From: Aliiruegeria lutimaris
GTDB lineage: Bacteria > Pseudomonadota > Alphaproteobacteria > Rhodobacterales > Rhodobacteraceae
Assembly: GCF_900099935.1 (NCBI RefSeq)
Contig: NZ_FNEK01000026.1
Location: forward strand, 1-64,000
Direction: 5' to 3'
Length of the DNA stretch: 64,000 nucleotides
The first letter of the stretch is position 1, and each line of letters opens with the position of its first letter. Under the pieces are notes generated by a model. That model was given only the letters and a program-made list of their open reading frames with translations. It had not been told where the DNA came from and did not search any database. The translations under genes and the position numbers were made by a program. Positions 37,992 to 47,439 of the stretch are shown here, in pieces.

Positions 37992-38999
37992 GCGTTCCTT
38001 TACATAGGGTTGGCCACCCGCACGCGGTGGGATGGCCTTGCCGACGAAGCCGGCGAGGATAACCACTGTCAGGATGTAGGGCAGGCTGTCGAGCAGCTGT
38101 ACCGGCATCTTGAAGGGGAAGAGCGTTTCCACGACATCCGTCCGCAGTGCCAGCGCCTGGAGCAGGCCGAAGAGCAGGCAAGCTCCGAGCGCGTGCCACG
38201 GCCGCCACTTTGCAAAGATCAGCGCCGCGAGCGCGATATAGCCGCGCCCCGCCGTCATGTCCTTCACGAAGCCGGCTTGCAGGCCCGTGGCGAGATAGGC
38301 CCCGGCCAGGCCGCACAGGATTCCGACGATGCCGATGGCGGCATAGCGCAGCCCGACGACCGAGATGCCGGCGGTGTCCACCGCGGCGGGGTTCTCGCCC
38401 ACGGCCCGCAGGCGCAGGCCGAAACGGGTACGGAAGAGGATCCACCAAGTCGCGGGCACTGCGGCCAGTGCGATATAGACGAGGATCGAATGGCCCGAGA
38501 TCAGCTCGGAATAGAAGAGCTGCAGCGGCCCGGCCTCGGAGAGCATTTCGTTCAGGGGCCGGCCTGCGGCGGCGGCATCGGAGGGGCCGATGGCAAAGGG
38601 CAGTTCGACGCCCTCGAAGCGTGCGCCGCCGATCAGCGAAGGCGTGCGACCGCCCTGCTGGAACCAGCTCTGGGCGATCAGAACGGTCATGCCCGAGGCG
38701 AGGAAGTTGAGCGCCACGCCCGAGATCAGCTGGTTGCCCCGGAAGGTGATCGAAGCAAGGCCATGGATGAAGGCAAAGACCATGGAGGCCGCGACACCGG
38801 CCAGCAGCCCGAGCCATACCGACCCGGACGTATAGGCGACGGCCGCCGAGAAGAAGGCCGAGATCAGCATCTTGGCCTCAAGGCCGATATCGAAGATGCC
38901 CGAGCGTTCGGAGAAGAGACCGGCCAGGCATGCCAGCAGCAGTGGCGTGGCCAGTCGCAGCGTTGAGTCGAGCACCTGGATGAGAGTGGAGAAATCCAT
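37989..38999 (-). CDS. ABC transporter permease, BMP/nucleoside type (second permease)
   Basis: Inner-membrane permease of the branched-chain-amino-acid/sugar class found with BMP-family binding proteins. The 336 residues form about nine or ten helices. Family marks are RSGIFDIGLEAKMLISAFFSAAVAY (about 29-53) and AVGENPAAVDTAGISV (about 215-230), the cytoplasmic coupling loop. It lies four bases after the first permease and is the last gene of the operon. Confidence 0.92.
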   Translation of the reverse strand: MDFSTLIQVLDSTLRLATPLLLACLAGLFSERSGIFDIGLEAKMLISAFFSAAVAYTSGSVWLGLLAGVAASMVFAFIHGLASITFRGNQLISGVALNFLASGMTVLIAQSWFQQGGRTPSLIGGARFEGVELPFAIGPSDAAAAGRPLNEMLSEAGPLQLFYSELISGHSILVYIALAAVPATWWILFRTRFGLRLRAVGENPAAVDTAGISVVGLRYAAIGIVGILCGLAGAYLATGLQAGFVKDMTAGRGYIALAALIFAKWRPWHALGACLLFGLLQALALRTDVVETLFPFKMPVQLLDSLPYILTVVILAGFVGKAIPPRAGGQPYVKER

Positions 39000-39003
39000 C
39001 GTC

Positions 39004-40109
39004 TTATTCTCCCGCCGCCTGTTTCGACCGGCGTATCGCCAGGAATATCTTCTCGATCGGCATGCGCACCATGTTGTCGAGCGCGCCGGTGAAGAGGATG
39101 ACGAGCCCCTGGATCACCACGATCAACTCGCGCGGGATCGACATCCAGAGCGCCAGTTCCGCGCCGCCCTGGTAGAGGAAGCCGAAAAGGATGGCCGCGA
39201 GCAGGATGCCCAAGGGGTGGTTTCGTCCCATCAGCGCCACGGCGATGCCGATGAAGCCCGCCCCCTCGACCGAGTTGAGAACCAGCCGTTCGGCCTCGCC
39301 CATCACGTTGTTGACTGCCATCATGCCCGCGAGCCCGCCCGAGATCAGCATCGCGACGACGATGATCTTGGTCGGCGAGATGCCGGCATAAACGGCAGCG
39401 CTCTCGGATTTACCATAGGCGCGCAGCTCGAAGCCGAAGCGGGTGCGCCAGATCAGCAGCCAGACCACCACGCAGGCGATGAGCGCGATGATGAAGGCGA
39501 GGTTGGCCGGTGCCGACTTGGAGAAGGGAATGCCGACAACCGCGAGAATGTCATGCAGCGAGGGCAGGTTGGTGCCATCGGGGAACTTGGCGGAGGCCGG
39601 GTCCATCGAGCCTGCTGGGCGCATCACGTTGACCAGCATGTAGTTCAGAACGGCCGCGCCGATGAAATTGAACATGATCGTGGTGATAACGATATGGCTG
39701 CCGCGCTTTGCCGCCAGCCACGCCGGCAGGAACGCCCAGGCTGCTCCGAAAAGTGCGCCGCCGACCATTGCCGCGGGCAGAGCCAGCGCCCAGTGTGGCC
39801 AGGGCAGCGCGAGGCAGACCAGCGCCACGCCGAGGCCCCCGAGCGTCGCCTGTCCCTCGGCGCCGATATTGAACATCGAGGCGTGCGAGGCGACAGCGAA
39901 AGCGAGGCCCGTGAAGATGAAATTGGTGGCGTAGAAGAGCGTGTAGCCCCAGCCATAGGTGGAGCCGAAGGAGCCTTGCACCATCAGTTTCAGCGCTGCC
40001 CAGGGGTCTTCCCCTATCCCAAGGATCACCAGCGCCGAGATCACCATCGCCAACAGCAGCGACACTACCGGCACGAGAACCACGTCGGCCCATTTCGGCA
40101 TCACGTCCA

Positions 40110-40110
<1 letters not shown>
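39004..40110 (-). CDS. ABC transporter permease, BMP/nucleoside type (first permease)
   Basis: Partner permease; 368 residues. Conserved segments include MFNIGAEGQATLGGLGVALV (about 105-125) and the coupling loop YGKSESAAVYAGISPTK (about 230-247). The start codon overlaps the ATP-binding gene's stop by one base. The two permeases form the membrane channel of the importer. Confidence 0.92.
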
Positions 40111-41693
<1,583 letters not shown>

Positions 41694-41718
41694 CGAGCTT
41701 CCCCTGTCTTGTGATGGA

Positions 41719-41751
41719 AAGGGCCGCGCGGCGTCACGCAACGCGGCCCTT
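41719..41751 (-). promoter_or_regulatory. Intercistronic stem-loop between the BMP gene and the ABC ATPase gene
   Basis: AAGGGCCGCG (41719-41728) pairs perfectly with CGCGGCCCTT (41742-41751) around 13 bases. Read on the minus strand, it is followed only by TTTCC, so termination would be partial. Placed between a binding-protein gene and its transporter genes, it is well sited to protect the upstream message or reduce read-through and so raise binding-protein levels. Confidence 0.65.
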
Positions 41752-41777
41752 CCTGCAGTCTCACGATCCGTCAGGGA

Positions 41778-42773
41778 TCAGAATTCGAGCGCCGGGCAGG
41801 TGTTGTCGGCCATGTAGTCATGCACGGAAAGCTCGCCCGAGGCGATCTTCTCGGCGGCCATGTCCGCGGCTTCCTTCCAGTTGGCGTCGACGATGTTGGC
41901 GTTGTTCTCGTCCATGGCGAAGCCCACGCCCTGGTTGGAGACGCCCATGACCACGATGCCAGTCTCGAAGCCGGGGCCGTCATCGAAGGCCTTCTCGACC
42001 GCGTTGTCGACACGCTTGACCATCGAGGTCAGAACCTTGCCCGGATGCAGGTGGTTCTGGTTGCTGTCCACGCCGATCGACAGGATTTCCGCATCGGCAG
42101 CGGCCTGAAGCACGCCCACGCCGGTGCCGCCGGCGGCGGCAAAGACGACGTCCGCGCCCTGGCTGATCTGTGCCTTGGTAAGTTCGGAGCCCTTCACCGG
42201 GTCATTCCAGGCGGCGGGGGTGGTGCCGGTCATGTTGGAGATGATCTTGGCATCCGGGTTCACCGCCTTGACTCCCTCGGCATAGCCGCAGGCGAATTTG
42301 CGGATCAGCGGGATGTCCATGCCGCCGATGAAGCCGACCGTGCCGGACTTGGAGGCATTGGCGGCCAGCATGCCGACCAGATAGGAGCCCTCATGCTCGG
42401 AGAAGACCACCGAGCGCACGTTCGGCTGGTCCACGACCATGTCGATGATGGCGAAGGAGGTGTCGGGGTAGTCCGGGGCGACCTCGGCGAGGACGTTGCC
42501 GAAGGCGAAGCCGGTCATGACCACCGGGTTGGAACCCGACTCGGCCAGACGGCGCAGCGCTTGCTCCCGCTGGGCTTCGGACTGCATCTCGATTTCCCGG
42601 AAGGTGCCGCCGGTCTTGTCGGCCCAACGCTTGGCACCGGTATAGGCGGATTCGTTGAACGACTTGTCGAACTTGCCGCCAAGGTCGAAAATGATTGCCG
42701 GTTCGGCCGAGGCGATGCCGGCCGTAAGGGCCAGGGCGGCAGCCGCGCCGAGGATGCTCCGCATAATTGTCAT
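41778..42773 (-). CDS. BMP family substrate-binding protein
   Basis: Periplasmic binding protein of the basic membrane protein (Med/PnrA) family, usually for purine nucleosides. From ATG 42773, preceded by GGGAGAG, the product is 331 residues. The signal peptide ends near GIASAEP; there is no lipobox Cys, so it is a soluble periplasmic form. Family marks are DLGGKFDKSFNESAYTGA (about 30-47) and FVGGMD-like IGGMDIPLIRKFACGYAEG near 155. First gene of the four-gene importer operon. Confidence 0.92.
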   Translation of the reverse strand: MTIMRSILGAAAALALTAGIASAEPAIIFDLGGKFDKSFNESAYTGAKRWADKTGGTFREIEMQSEAQREQALRRLAESGSNPVVMTGFAFGNVLAEVAPDYPDTSFAIIDMVVDQPNVRSVVFSEHEGSYLVGMLAANASKSGTVGFIGGMDIPLIRKFACGYAEGVKAVNPDAKIISNMTGTTPAAWNDPVKGSELTKAQISQGADVVFAAAGGTGVGVLQAAADAEILSIGVDSNQNHLHPGKVLTSMVKRVDNAVEKAFDDGPGFETGIVVMGVSNQGVGFAMDENNANIVDANWKEAADMAAEKIASGELSVHDYMADNTCPALEF

Positions 42774-42993
42774 GAATACTCTCCCGGTTGGGTTTGTTTT
42801 GGGCAGCGGGCCGAGGACGGCCCGGATCGTCGGAACGATCGGATCTCGTGTCGGATCACACGGGAATAAGGCCGCAGCCACGCAAAGGGGTCAACCGGTT
42901 TTTACGCTTGTGGCAACCGTATTTCGGGCGCGCGTGCGGGAGACAGCCCTTGGTTTTCAGGGTTGCATCTCGAAACGCGCGTCGCGCGCCGCG
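42774..42993 (-). other. Upstream region of the BMP importer operon
   Basis: No gene seen. On the minus strand TTGACC near 42890 followed about 18-19 bases later by TTATTC could be a weak promoter. No riboswitch-like fold was recognised. Confidence 0.35.
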
Positions 42994-43446
42994 TTATGAC
43001 GCGGCGGAAGCGACACCATCCCGGGGCGACGATGTGTCGAGCCGGCGGCTGAAGACGAGCGCGTCGATCCGCTTTCCGTCCGGGGAGCGGTAATAGCCCC
43101 TGCGTCGGCCTACCTGGGCGTAGCCGCAGCTTTCATACAGCGCGCGCGCGGCGTCGTTTTCGGCGCTGACTTCGAGAAAGCTGGTTGTTGCGCCACGAAT
43201 GCGGGCTTCGGCCTCGTAGGCGTGCATGAGTTGCCGGCCATGTCCGGCGCGTTGCCGGTCTGGGTCCACGGCGATGGTCAGCAATTCTGCCTCGTCCAGC
43301 ATGATCCGCCCGAGCGCGAAGCCCGCGTCACGGGCGCAGAGGAAAACGCCGGCAGATTGCTGGAAGGCCGCGAATTCTTCCTCTGACCATGGGCGGGGCG
43401 TTTTGAAGCAGAGCGTGTGAAGCGCGGCCAGCGCGGCGGGGGTCAT
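42994..43446 (-). CDS. rimI: RimI-like GNAT N-acetyltransferase
   Basis: Probable ribosomal protein S18-alanine acetyltransferase. The 150 residues contain the acetyl-CoA loop VDPDRQRAGHGRQLM (about 60-75) and the C-terminal SAENDAARALYESCGYAQVGRRRGYY typical of RimI. It overlaps the tsaB stop by four bases (ATGA). The tsaB-rimI pairing is widely conserved and supports the assignment. Confidence 0.87.
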   Translation of the reverse strand: MTPAALAALHTLCFKTPRPWSEEEFAAFQQSAGVFLCARDAGFALGRIMLDEAELLTIAVDPDRQRAGHGRQLMHAYEAEARIRGATTSFLEVSAENDAARALYESCGYAQVGRRRGYYRSPDGKRIDALVFSRRLDTSSPRDGVASAAS

Positions 43447-44117
43447 GGCAGGATCACCGGGGGCGGGTCCGATGGGGGCGCGGCATCGGCCGTGCGCACG
43501 TAAAGTGGCGCGGGCCGCTCGGTGGGCGCTCCATGTTCCTCAAGGCGGTTCCGGGCGATTCGGGCAATCCGGCCGGGGATATCCTCCAGCGCAGCCGGCA
43601 TGGCGATGCCTCCCGTCTGCGCGGCAATCTCCTTGGCGAGATGCCCGGTGACCGTGGTGCCGCTTGATATGCCGAGATCGGGCGGAAGGTCCGAGAGTGC
43701 AGCGAGGCGCGGCTTGCCGGCGGGACGGCCATCGCGGAAAAGTTGCAGATAGACCTGCTCGCGCGGGGCGGGAAGGCTGACCAGCAACGTCCGGGCCGTG
43801 TTGCCATGAGCCATGATCTCGAAATTCGACACACCCACGGCGGGAATGCCGAGCGCGAGCGCCAGCCCACGCGCCGCGGACACCGAAATTCGAATGCCGG
43901 TGAAATTGCCCGGCCCGATGCCGACGGCCAGCGCGTCCAGATCGGACCAGCCAAGGTCGCGCCCGGCCAGCGTCTCTTCCAGAAGCGGCATCAGCGCTTC
44001 GGCCTGCCCGCGCTTCATCTCCACGACGCGCGCGCCATGAACGCAGTCACCCTGAAGCAGCGCGGTGGCGCAATGCGGGCCGGACGTGTCGAAGGCAAGG
44101 ATGTTGGCAAATGTCAT
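43443..44117 (-). CDS. tsaB: TsaB, tRNA threonylcarbamoyladenosine synthesis protein
   Basis: ASKHA-fold partner of TsaD in making t6A-37 on ANN-decoding tRNAs. The 224 residues begin with ILAFDTSGPHCATALL and include GPGNFTGIRISVSAARGLALALGIPAVGV (about 68-97), both diagnostic. It is translationally coupled to rimI. The partner tsaD is not in the window. Confidence 0.92.
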   Translation of the reverse strand: MTFANILAFDTSGPHCATALLQGDCVHGARVVEMKRGQAEALMPLLEETLAGRDLGWSDLDALAVGIGPGNFTGIRISVSAARGLALALGIPAVGVSNFEIMAHGNTARTLLVSLPAPREQVYLQLFRDGRPAGKPRLAALSDLPPDLGISSGTTVTGHLAKEIAAQTGGIAMPAALEDIPGRIARIARNRLEEHGAPTERPAPLYVRTADAAPPSDPPPVILP

Positions 44118-44169
44118 TCAGCAGGCTTTCACCGCGAGATTATGGCTTGGAGCGCTCGGTTTGGAAGCC

Positions 44170-44198
44170 AAAAGGCGCTGCCTCGCATGTGCAGCGCC
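44170..44198 (-). terminator. Rho-independent terminator after the NifU-like gene
   Basis: On the minus strand GGCGCTGC (44198-44191) pairs with GCAGCGCC (44181-44174) around nine bases and runs into TTTT. It lies 66 bases after the stop of the NifU-like gene. Confidence 0.75.
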
Positions 44199-44263
44199 CC
44201 GTGTTTCTTTTGCCGCCGGTCACCGTCGAGCCGTTCCCGTGCAATGCCAGTGCCTTGCGCCCG

Positions 44264-44830
44264 TCAGACGGCGACGGGACGGACTTCGAGCACTTCCGGG
44301 ATGTAATGGCGCAGCAGGTTCTCGATGCCCATCTTGAGCGTCAGCGTCGAGGAGGGGCAGCCCGCGCAGGCGCCCTGCATGTGCAGGTAGACCACGCCAC
44401 GGTCGAAACCGTGGAAGGTGATGTCGCCGCCATCCTGCGCAACCGCGGGACGTACACGCGTATCCAGCAGCTCCTTGATCTGGTTCACGATCTCGGAATC
44501 CTCGCCCTCATGCTCGGCATGTCCGCCCGAGGCGGGGGCGCCGTCATCGGCGATGGTCGGCTGGCCGGACTGGAAATGCTCCATGATCGCACCGAGGATC
44601 GCCGGCTTCACATGTTCCCACTCCACCGTTTCGGCCTTGGTCACCGTCACGAAGTCATTGCCGAAAAACACGCCCGTCACGCCATTCACGGCAAAGACAC
44701 GGGCCGCCAGCGGCGAACGCTCGGCCGCGGTGGCGTTCGGGAAATCGGCGGTGCCGGTTTCCAGCACGGTCTGGCCGGGAAGGAATTTGAGGGTCGCCGG
44801 GTTCGGCGTGGATTCGGTCTGAATGAACAT
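44264..44830 (-). CDS. NifU-like iron-sulphur carrier (Nfu type)
   Basis: Delivers Fe-S clusters to target proteins. The 188 residues comprise an N-terminal Nfu domain (MFIQTESTPNPATLKFLPG, about 1-88) and a C-terminal NifU domain (from about 110). The latter has RPAVAQDGGDITFHGF and the cluster-binding CAGC in GACAGCPSSTLTLK. A strong promoter lies upstream and a terminator downstream, so it is a single-gene unit. Confidence 0.93.
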   Translation of the reverse strand: MFIQTESTPNPATLKFLPGQTVLETGTADFPNATAAERSPLAARVFAVNGVTGVFFGNDFVTVTKAETVEWEHVKPAILGAIMEHFQSGQPTIADDGAPASGGHAEHEGEDSEIVNQIKELLDTRVRPAVAQDGGDITFHGFDRGVVYLHMQGACAGCPSSTLTLKMGIENLLRHYIPEVLEVRPVAV

Positions 44831-44859
44831 GGGGCATGCCTCTTTGGCGGGATGGACGG

Positions 44860-44888
44860 TATATGCGCCTTACGCGGGCCCGTGTCAA
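44860..44888 (-). promoter_or_regulatory. Sigma-70-type promoter for the NifU-like gene
   Basis: On the minus strand a perfect TTGACA (44888-44883) is followed after exactly 17 bases by CATATA (44865-44860). It lies 30 bases before the start codon. This is the best promoter match seen in the window. Confidence 0.8.
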
Positions 44889-44930
44889 TGAGTTGGAATC
44901 GTTCTAAACTGAGGCGCGGTACCTTGCGCT

Positions 44931-45386
44931 TCAGGTGATCGCGTCCAGTTGCTCCTTGGACAGGCTTCCCGGCACGATGGTGACGGGGACGGGCAGCGTG
45001 CCCGAATTCTTGGTCAACTGGGTGACCAGCGGGCCAGGGCCGCCTTTCCCGGTGGCCGCGCCCAACACGAGAACGCCGATATCGGGATCCTCGCGGATCT
45101 GGGTCAGCAATTCCGGTACCGGCTCACCCTCCCGGATCACCAGATGCGGGTCCACTCCCTGGCGGTCGCGCATCCACTTGGCGAAAACCTCGAAATGCGC
45201 TTCGATCCGTTCTCGGGCCTCCGCGCGCATGATGTCGCCAACCCCGATCCAGTGGTTGAACTCTTCCGGCGGGATGATCGACAGGATCTCGACGCCACCG
45301 CCGGTATTGGCCGCGCGCATCGCCGCGTACCGCATGGCGTTCAGGCATTCACGACTGTCATCCAGCACCACAAGGAACTTGCGCAT
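44931..45386 (-). CDS. Universal stress protein (UspA) family
   Basis: Single-domain Usp fold of 151 residues, starting MRKFLVVLDDSRECLNAMRYA. The usual C-terminal ATP-binding motif (G-2X-G-9X-G-S/T) is represented by VLGAATGKGGPGPLVTQL but without the standard SVS ending, so ATP binding is uncertain. Flanked by the ilvE and NifU-like genes on the same strand with gaps of about 100 bases. Confidence 0.85.
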   Translation of the reverse strand: MRKFLVVLDDSRECLNAMRYAAMRAANTGGGVEILSIIPPEEFNHWIGVGDIMRAEARERIEAHFEVFAKWMRDRQGVDPHLVIREGEPVPELLTQIREDPDIGVLVLGAATGKGGPGPLVTQLTKNSGTLPVPVTIVPGSLSKEQLDAIT

Positions 45387-45496
45387 TGGGTCTCCTCCTT
45401 AGCGCCGTGAGCATTCCGGCCCCGTCTCGGCAATCTGCCTGCGCCCGACGCACAGGGCAAGCAGAACCGGCGCGGCGATTGGTCGGCCGGGAGTGT

Positions 45497-46360
45497 CTAC
45501 TTCGCGGACAGGGCCCAATCCCAGTAGAGTTCCCGTGCGCGGCGGGTGACGGGACCTTCCTGGTAGGTCACCTCGTCAAAGGCGGTCACCGGGGTGATCT
45601 TGCTCATGTTGCCGCTCAGGAAGACCTCGTCGGCATCTTCGAAATCCTCGAAGGTCAGGACCGTCTCGACCACTTCGACACCATCCGCCCGCAGGTTGGC
45701 GATATGCCGCGACCGGGTGATGCCCGCGAGGAAGGTGCCGTTGGCGATCGGGGTGAAGGCGACGCCGTCCTTGACCATGAAGGCGTTCGCGGTGGCGGAT
45801 TCGGCGACATTGCCCATCGCGTCGGCCACCAGCGCGTTGCCAAATCCCTTGGACATCGCCTCGGCCAGCATCCGGGCGTTGTTCGGATAGAGGCAGCCCG
45901 CCTTGGCATTGCAGACCGAGGAATCCAGAGTCGGTCGGCGGAACCGGGTACGGGTGAGCGTGGTCGAGGCCGTGGGAGCCGCCATGGGGATCTCTTCAAG
46001 GCAGATCGCGAAGCCGGTGACGCCCGGCTTCGGCATGACACCGGTGTGGCCGCCATCAATCCCCCAATACATCGGCCGGATATAGACGGCCTGATCCTTG
46101 GAATAGGCCTTTAGCCCTTCGCGCACGATCTCGACCATGTCTTCGGCGGAAACAGTCGGCGTGATCATAAGCGCTTCGGCGGAGCGGTTGATGCGGGCGC
46201 AATGGGCCTCCAGATCGGGCGTAACGCCCTCGAAATACCGCGCGCCGTCAAAAACGGATGTACCGAGCCAGGAGCCATGATCGGCCGCGCGCATCACGGG
46301 GACGTCGCCATCATGCCAGCTGCCTTCGAAATATGTCCGGATATTCGTACCGACCGCCAT
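45497..46360 (-). CDS. ilvE: Branched-chain amino-acid aminotransferase
   Basis: Class IV PLP aminotransferase of Leu/Ile/Val metabolism. The 287 residues start MAVGTNIRTYFEGSWHDGD, a typical Rhodobacteraceae-type IlvE opening. VFDGARYFEG, the segment SSVCNAKAGCLYPNNARMLA (PLP-lysine candidate in NAKAG) and GNVAESATANAFMVKDG (cofactor phosphate region) are present. AAGGAA precedes the start. An unusual pair of hairpins lies in its upstream region. Confidence 0.9.
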   Translation of the reverse strand: MAVGTNIRTYFEGSWHDGDVPVMRAADHGSWLGTSVFDGARYFEGVTPDLEAHCARINRSAEALMITPTVSAEDMVEIVREGLKAYSKDQAVYIRPMYWGIDGGHTGVMPKPGVTGFAICLEEIPMAAPTASTTLTRTRFRRPTLDSSVCNAKAGCLYPNNARMLAEAMSKGFGNALVADAMGNVAESATANAFMVKDGVAFTPIANGTFLAGITRSRHIANLRADGVEVVETVLTFEDFEDADEVFLSGNMSKITPVTAFDEVTYQEGPVTRRARELYWDWALSAK

Positions 46361-46676
46361 CTGGGGATTCCTTCTAACTCAGCCGGCGCGAGACTAGGAG
46401 GCTCGGCCGGAAGGGTCCAGCCCCACCGGGTGCGGCATCGCCTCCGGCCCCGGGGGCTGGACCGAAGGCGCGCCAAATGGCGCAACAGACCGTTACCGCC
46501 CGCCGGATAGCCCATGCGGAGGGGTGTTTTCCGGGCATGAGACTGCTGGGAAAATTTCCGGACCGGCTGGCAATCCGTGCACCCTATTGAACGCCGTTGA
46601 CGGTGCGGATGCCGTGACACGGGAGGATGACAGTTCAGCGTTGTTTCGATGAAGTTCTGGCGAAAGCGCTTCGCGG
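46361..46676 (-). other. 316-base region between the rhomboid-like gene and ilvE
   Basis: No gene supported. On the minus strand it forms the ilvE upstream region, with the hairpins at 46414-46483. Beyond them (46500-46676) no motif or gene was recognised. Confidence 0.6.
46414..46483 (-). promoter_or_regulatory. Stacked hairpins in the ilvE upstream region
   Basis: GGTCCAGCCCC (46414-46424) pairs perfectly over 11 bases with GGGGCTGGACC (46453-46463); the 28-base loop is itself GC-rich. Beside it GCGCC-AAAT-GGCGC (46470-46483) forms a second stem. There is no T tract and no clear leader peptide rich in branched-chain codons. If transcribed, the pair would fold strongly 50-120 bases before the ilvE start. 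Confidence 0.6.
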
Positions 46677-47366
46677 CTATCGCTGCCGCATCGTCTGTAC
46701 GAGAGCGGTCCAGCCGCCCGGCTGCAACACGACCGAGAGGACGAAGCCGGTGAAGAAGCCGGCCAGCTCTGCCACCCAATCCTTGTTCGCGCCGAAGATC
46801 AGCCCGAAGAGCAGCTGGATCCCCATGAGAAACCCGATCAGCCGAAAGGCCTGAAGTTGATTCTCACCGTTGCGGCCGTATCCGACCCAGAGAATGAAGG
46901 TGAAGGCACCGATCAACCCGTAAGCGCCGGGATATCCGCCGAAAAGCGGCTGGGTCGTGCTGAGCAGCAGCCCATAGGCCAGCGCGCCGACAATCCCCGA
47001 GGCGAGAAAGATCACCAGAACCGTCCACTGGCGGAAGGTCTCGCCCACCATCTTGCCAAGCGCGAGCACGAAGACGCAGACCATCACCATGTGTGTGAAG
47101 GAGCCATGCACGAAGAGATAGGTCACGAAGCGCTTTACATGCTCGATCGGCCAGCGGTGGGTCTCGATCATCCATTTGAAGATCTCGCCGGAGAAGGCGT
47201 AATCCTGGATCGCAAAAATGCGCCAGTCCTCGCCGCCACGCGTGCCGGCAATCAGCCCGGATTTGGACAGGTAGAACAGCACTTCGATGCCGAAGAGAAC
47301 GGCCACCAGCGCCACCACGACGGGCGGGATGGAGTTGAATGGGCTGTCATGTGGTTCTGCCTGCAT
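46677..47366 (-). CDS. Rhomboid-family membrane protein lacking catalytic residues
   Basis: Six or so membrane helices and overall rhomboid order, 229 residues from ATG 47366. The helix-2 motif keeps H87 and H92 (VHGSFTHMVMV), but the oxyanion Asn position is V96. The Ser of the GxSG motif is Y149 (GGYPGAYGLIGAF), and the helix-6 His position is E200 (WVAELAGFFTGF). With nucleophile and base both missing it is most likely a non-proteolytic rhomboid, perhaps a membrane-protein chaperone or binding factor; this is inferred by motif alignment. Divergent from trpS with 73 bases between. Confidence 0.82.
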   Translation of the reverse strand: MQAEPHDSPFNSIPPVVVALVAVLFGIEVLFYLSKSGLIAGTRGGEDWRIFAIQDYAFSGEIFKWMIETHRWPIEHVKRFVTYLFVHGSFTHMVMVCVFVLALGKMVGETFRQWTVLVIFLASGIVGALAYGLLLSTTQPLFGGYPGAYGLIGAFTFILWVGYGRNGENQLQAFRLIGFLMGIQLLFGLIFGANKDWVAELAGFFTGFVLSVVLQPGGWTALVQTMRQR

Positions 47367-47378
47367 GGCTGCCTCCGG

Positions 47379-47407
47379 TTGACGCGATATGCGGGCATGG
47401 GTAAGCG
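47379..47407 (+). promoter_or_regulatory. Candidate trpS promoter
   Basis: TTGACG (47379-47384) and TAAGCG (47402-47407) are 17 bases apart, about 32 bases before the trpS start, in the short divergent region shared with the rhomboid-like gene. Confidence 0.5.
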
Positions 47408-47439
47408 GTCCCAGCCCGAATATCCAGCCGGAGTCTGTT

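Noticed and set aside
35929-38062. Long plus-strand frames opposite the two TauE/SafE genes
   Set aside because: Their translations are His/Asp/Glu-rich shadows of the membrane genes, repeated in both because the paralogues are similar. They are not coding.
46361-46676. Leader peptide for attenuation of ilvE
   Set aside because: No short frame with clustered Leu, Ile or Val codons was found before the hairpins, and no T tract follows them.
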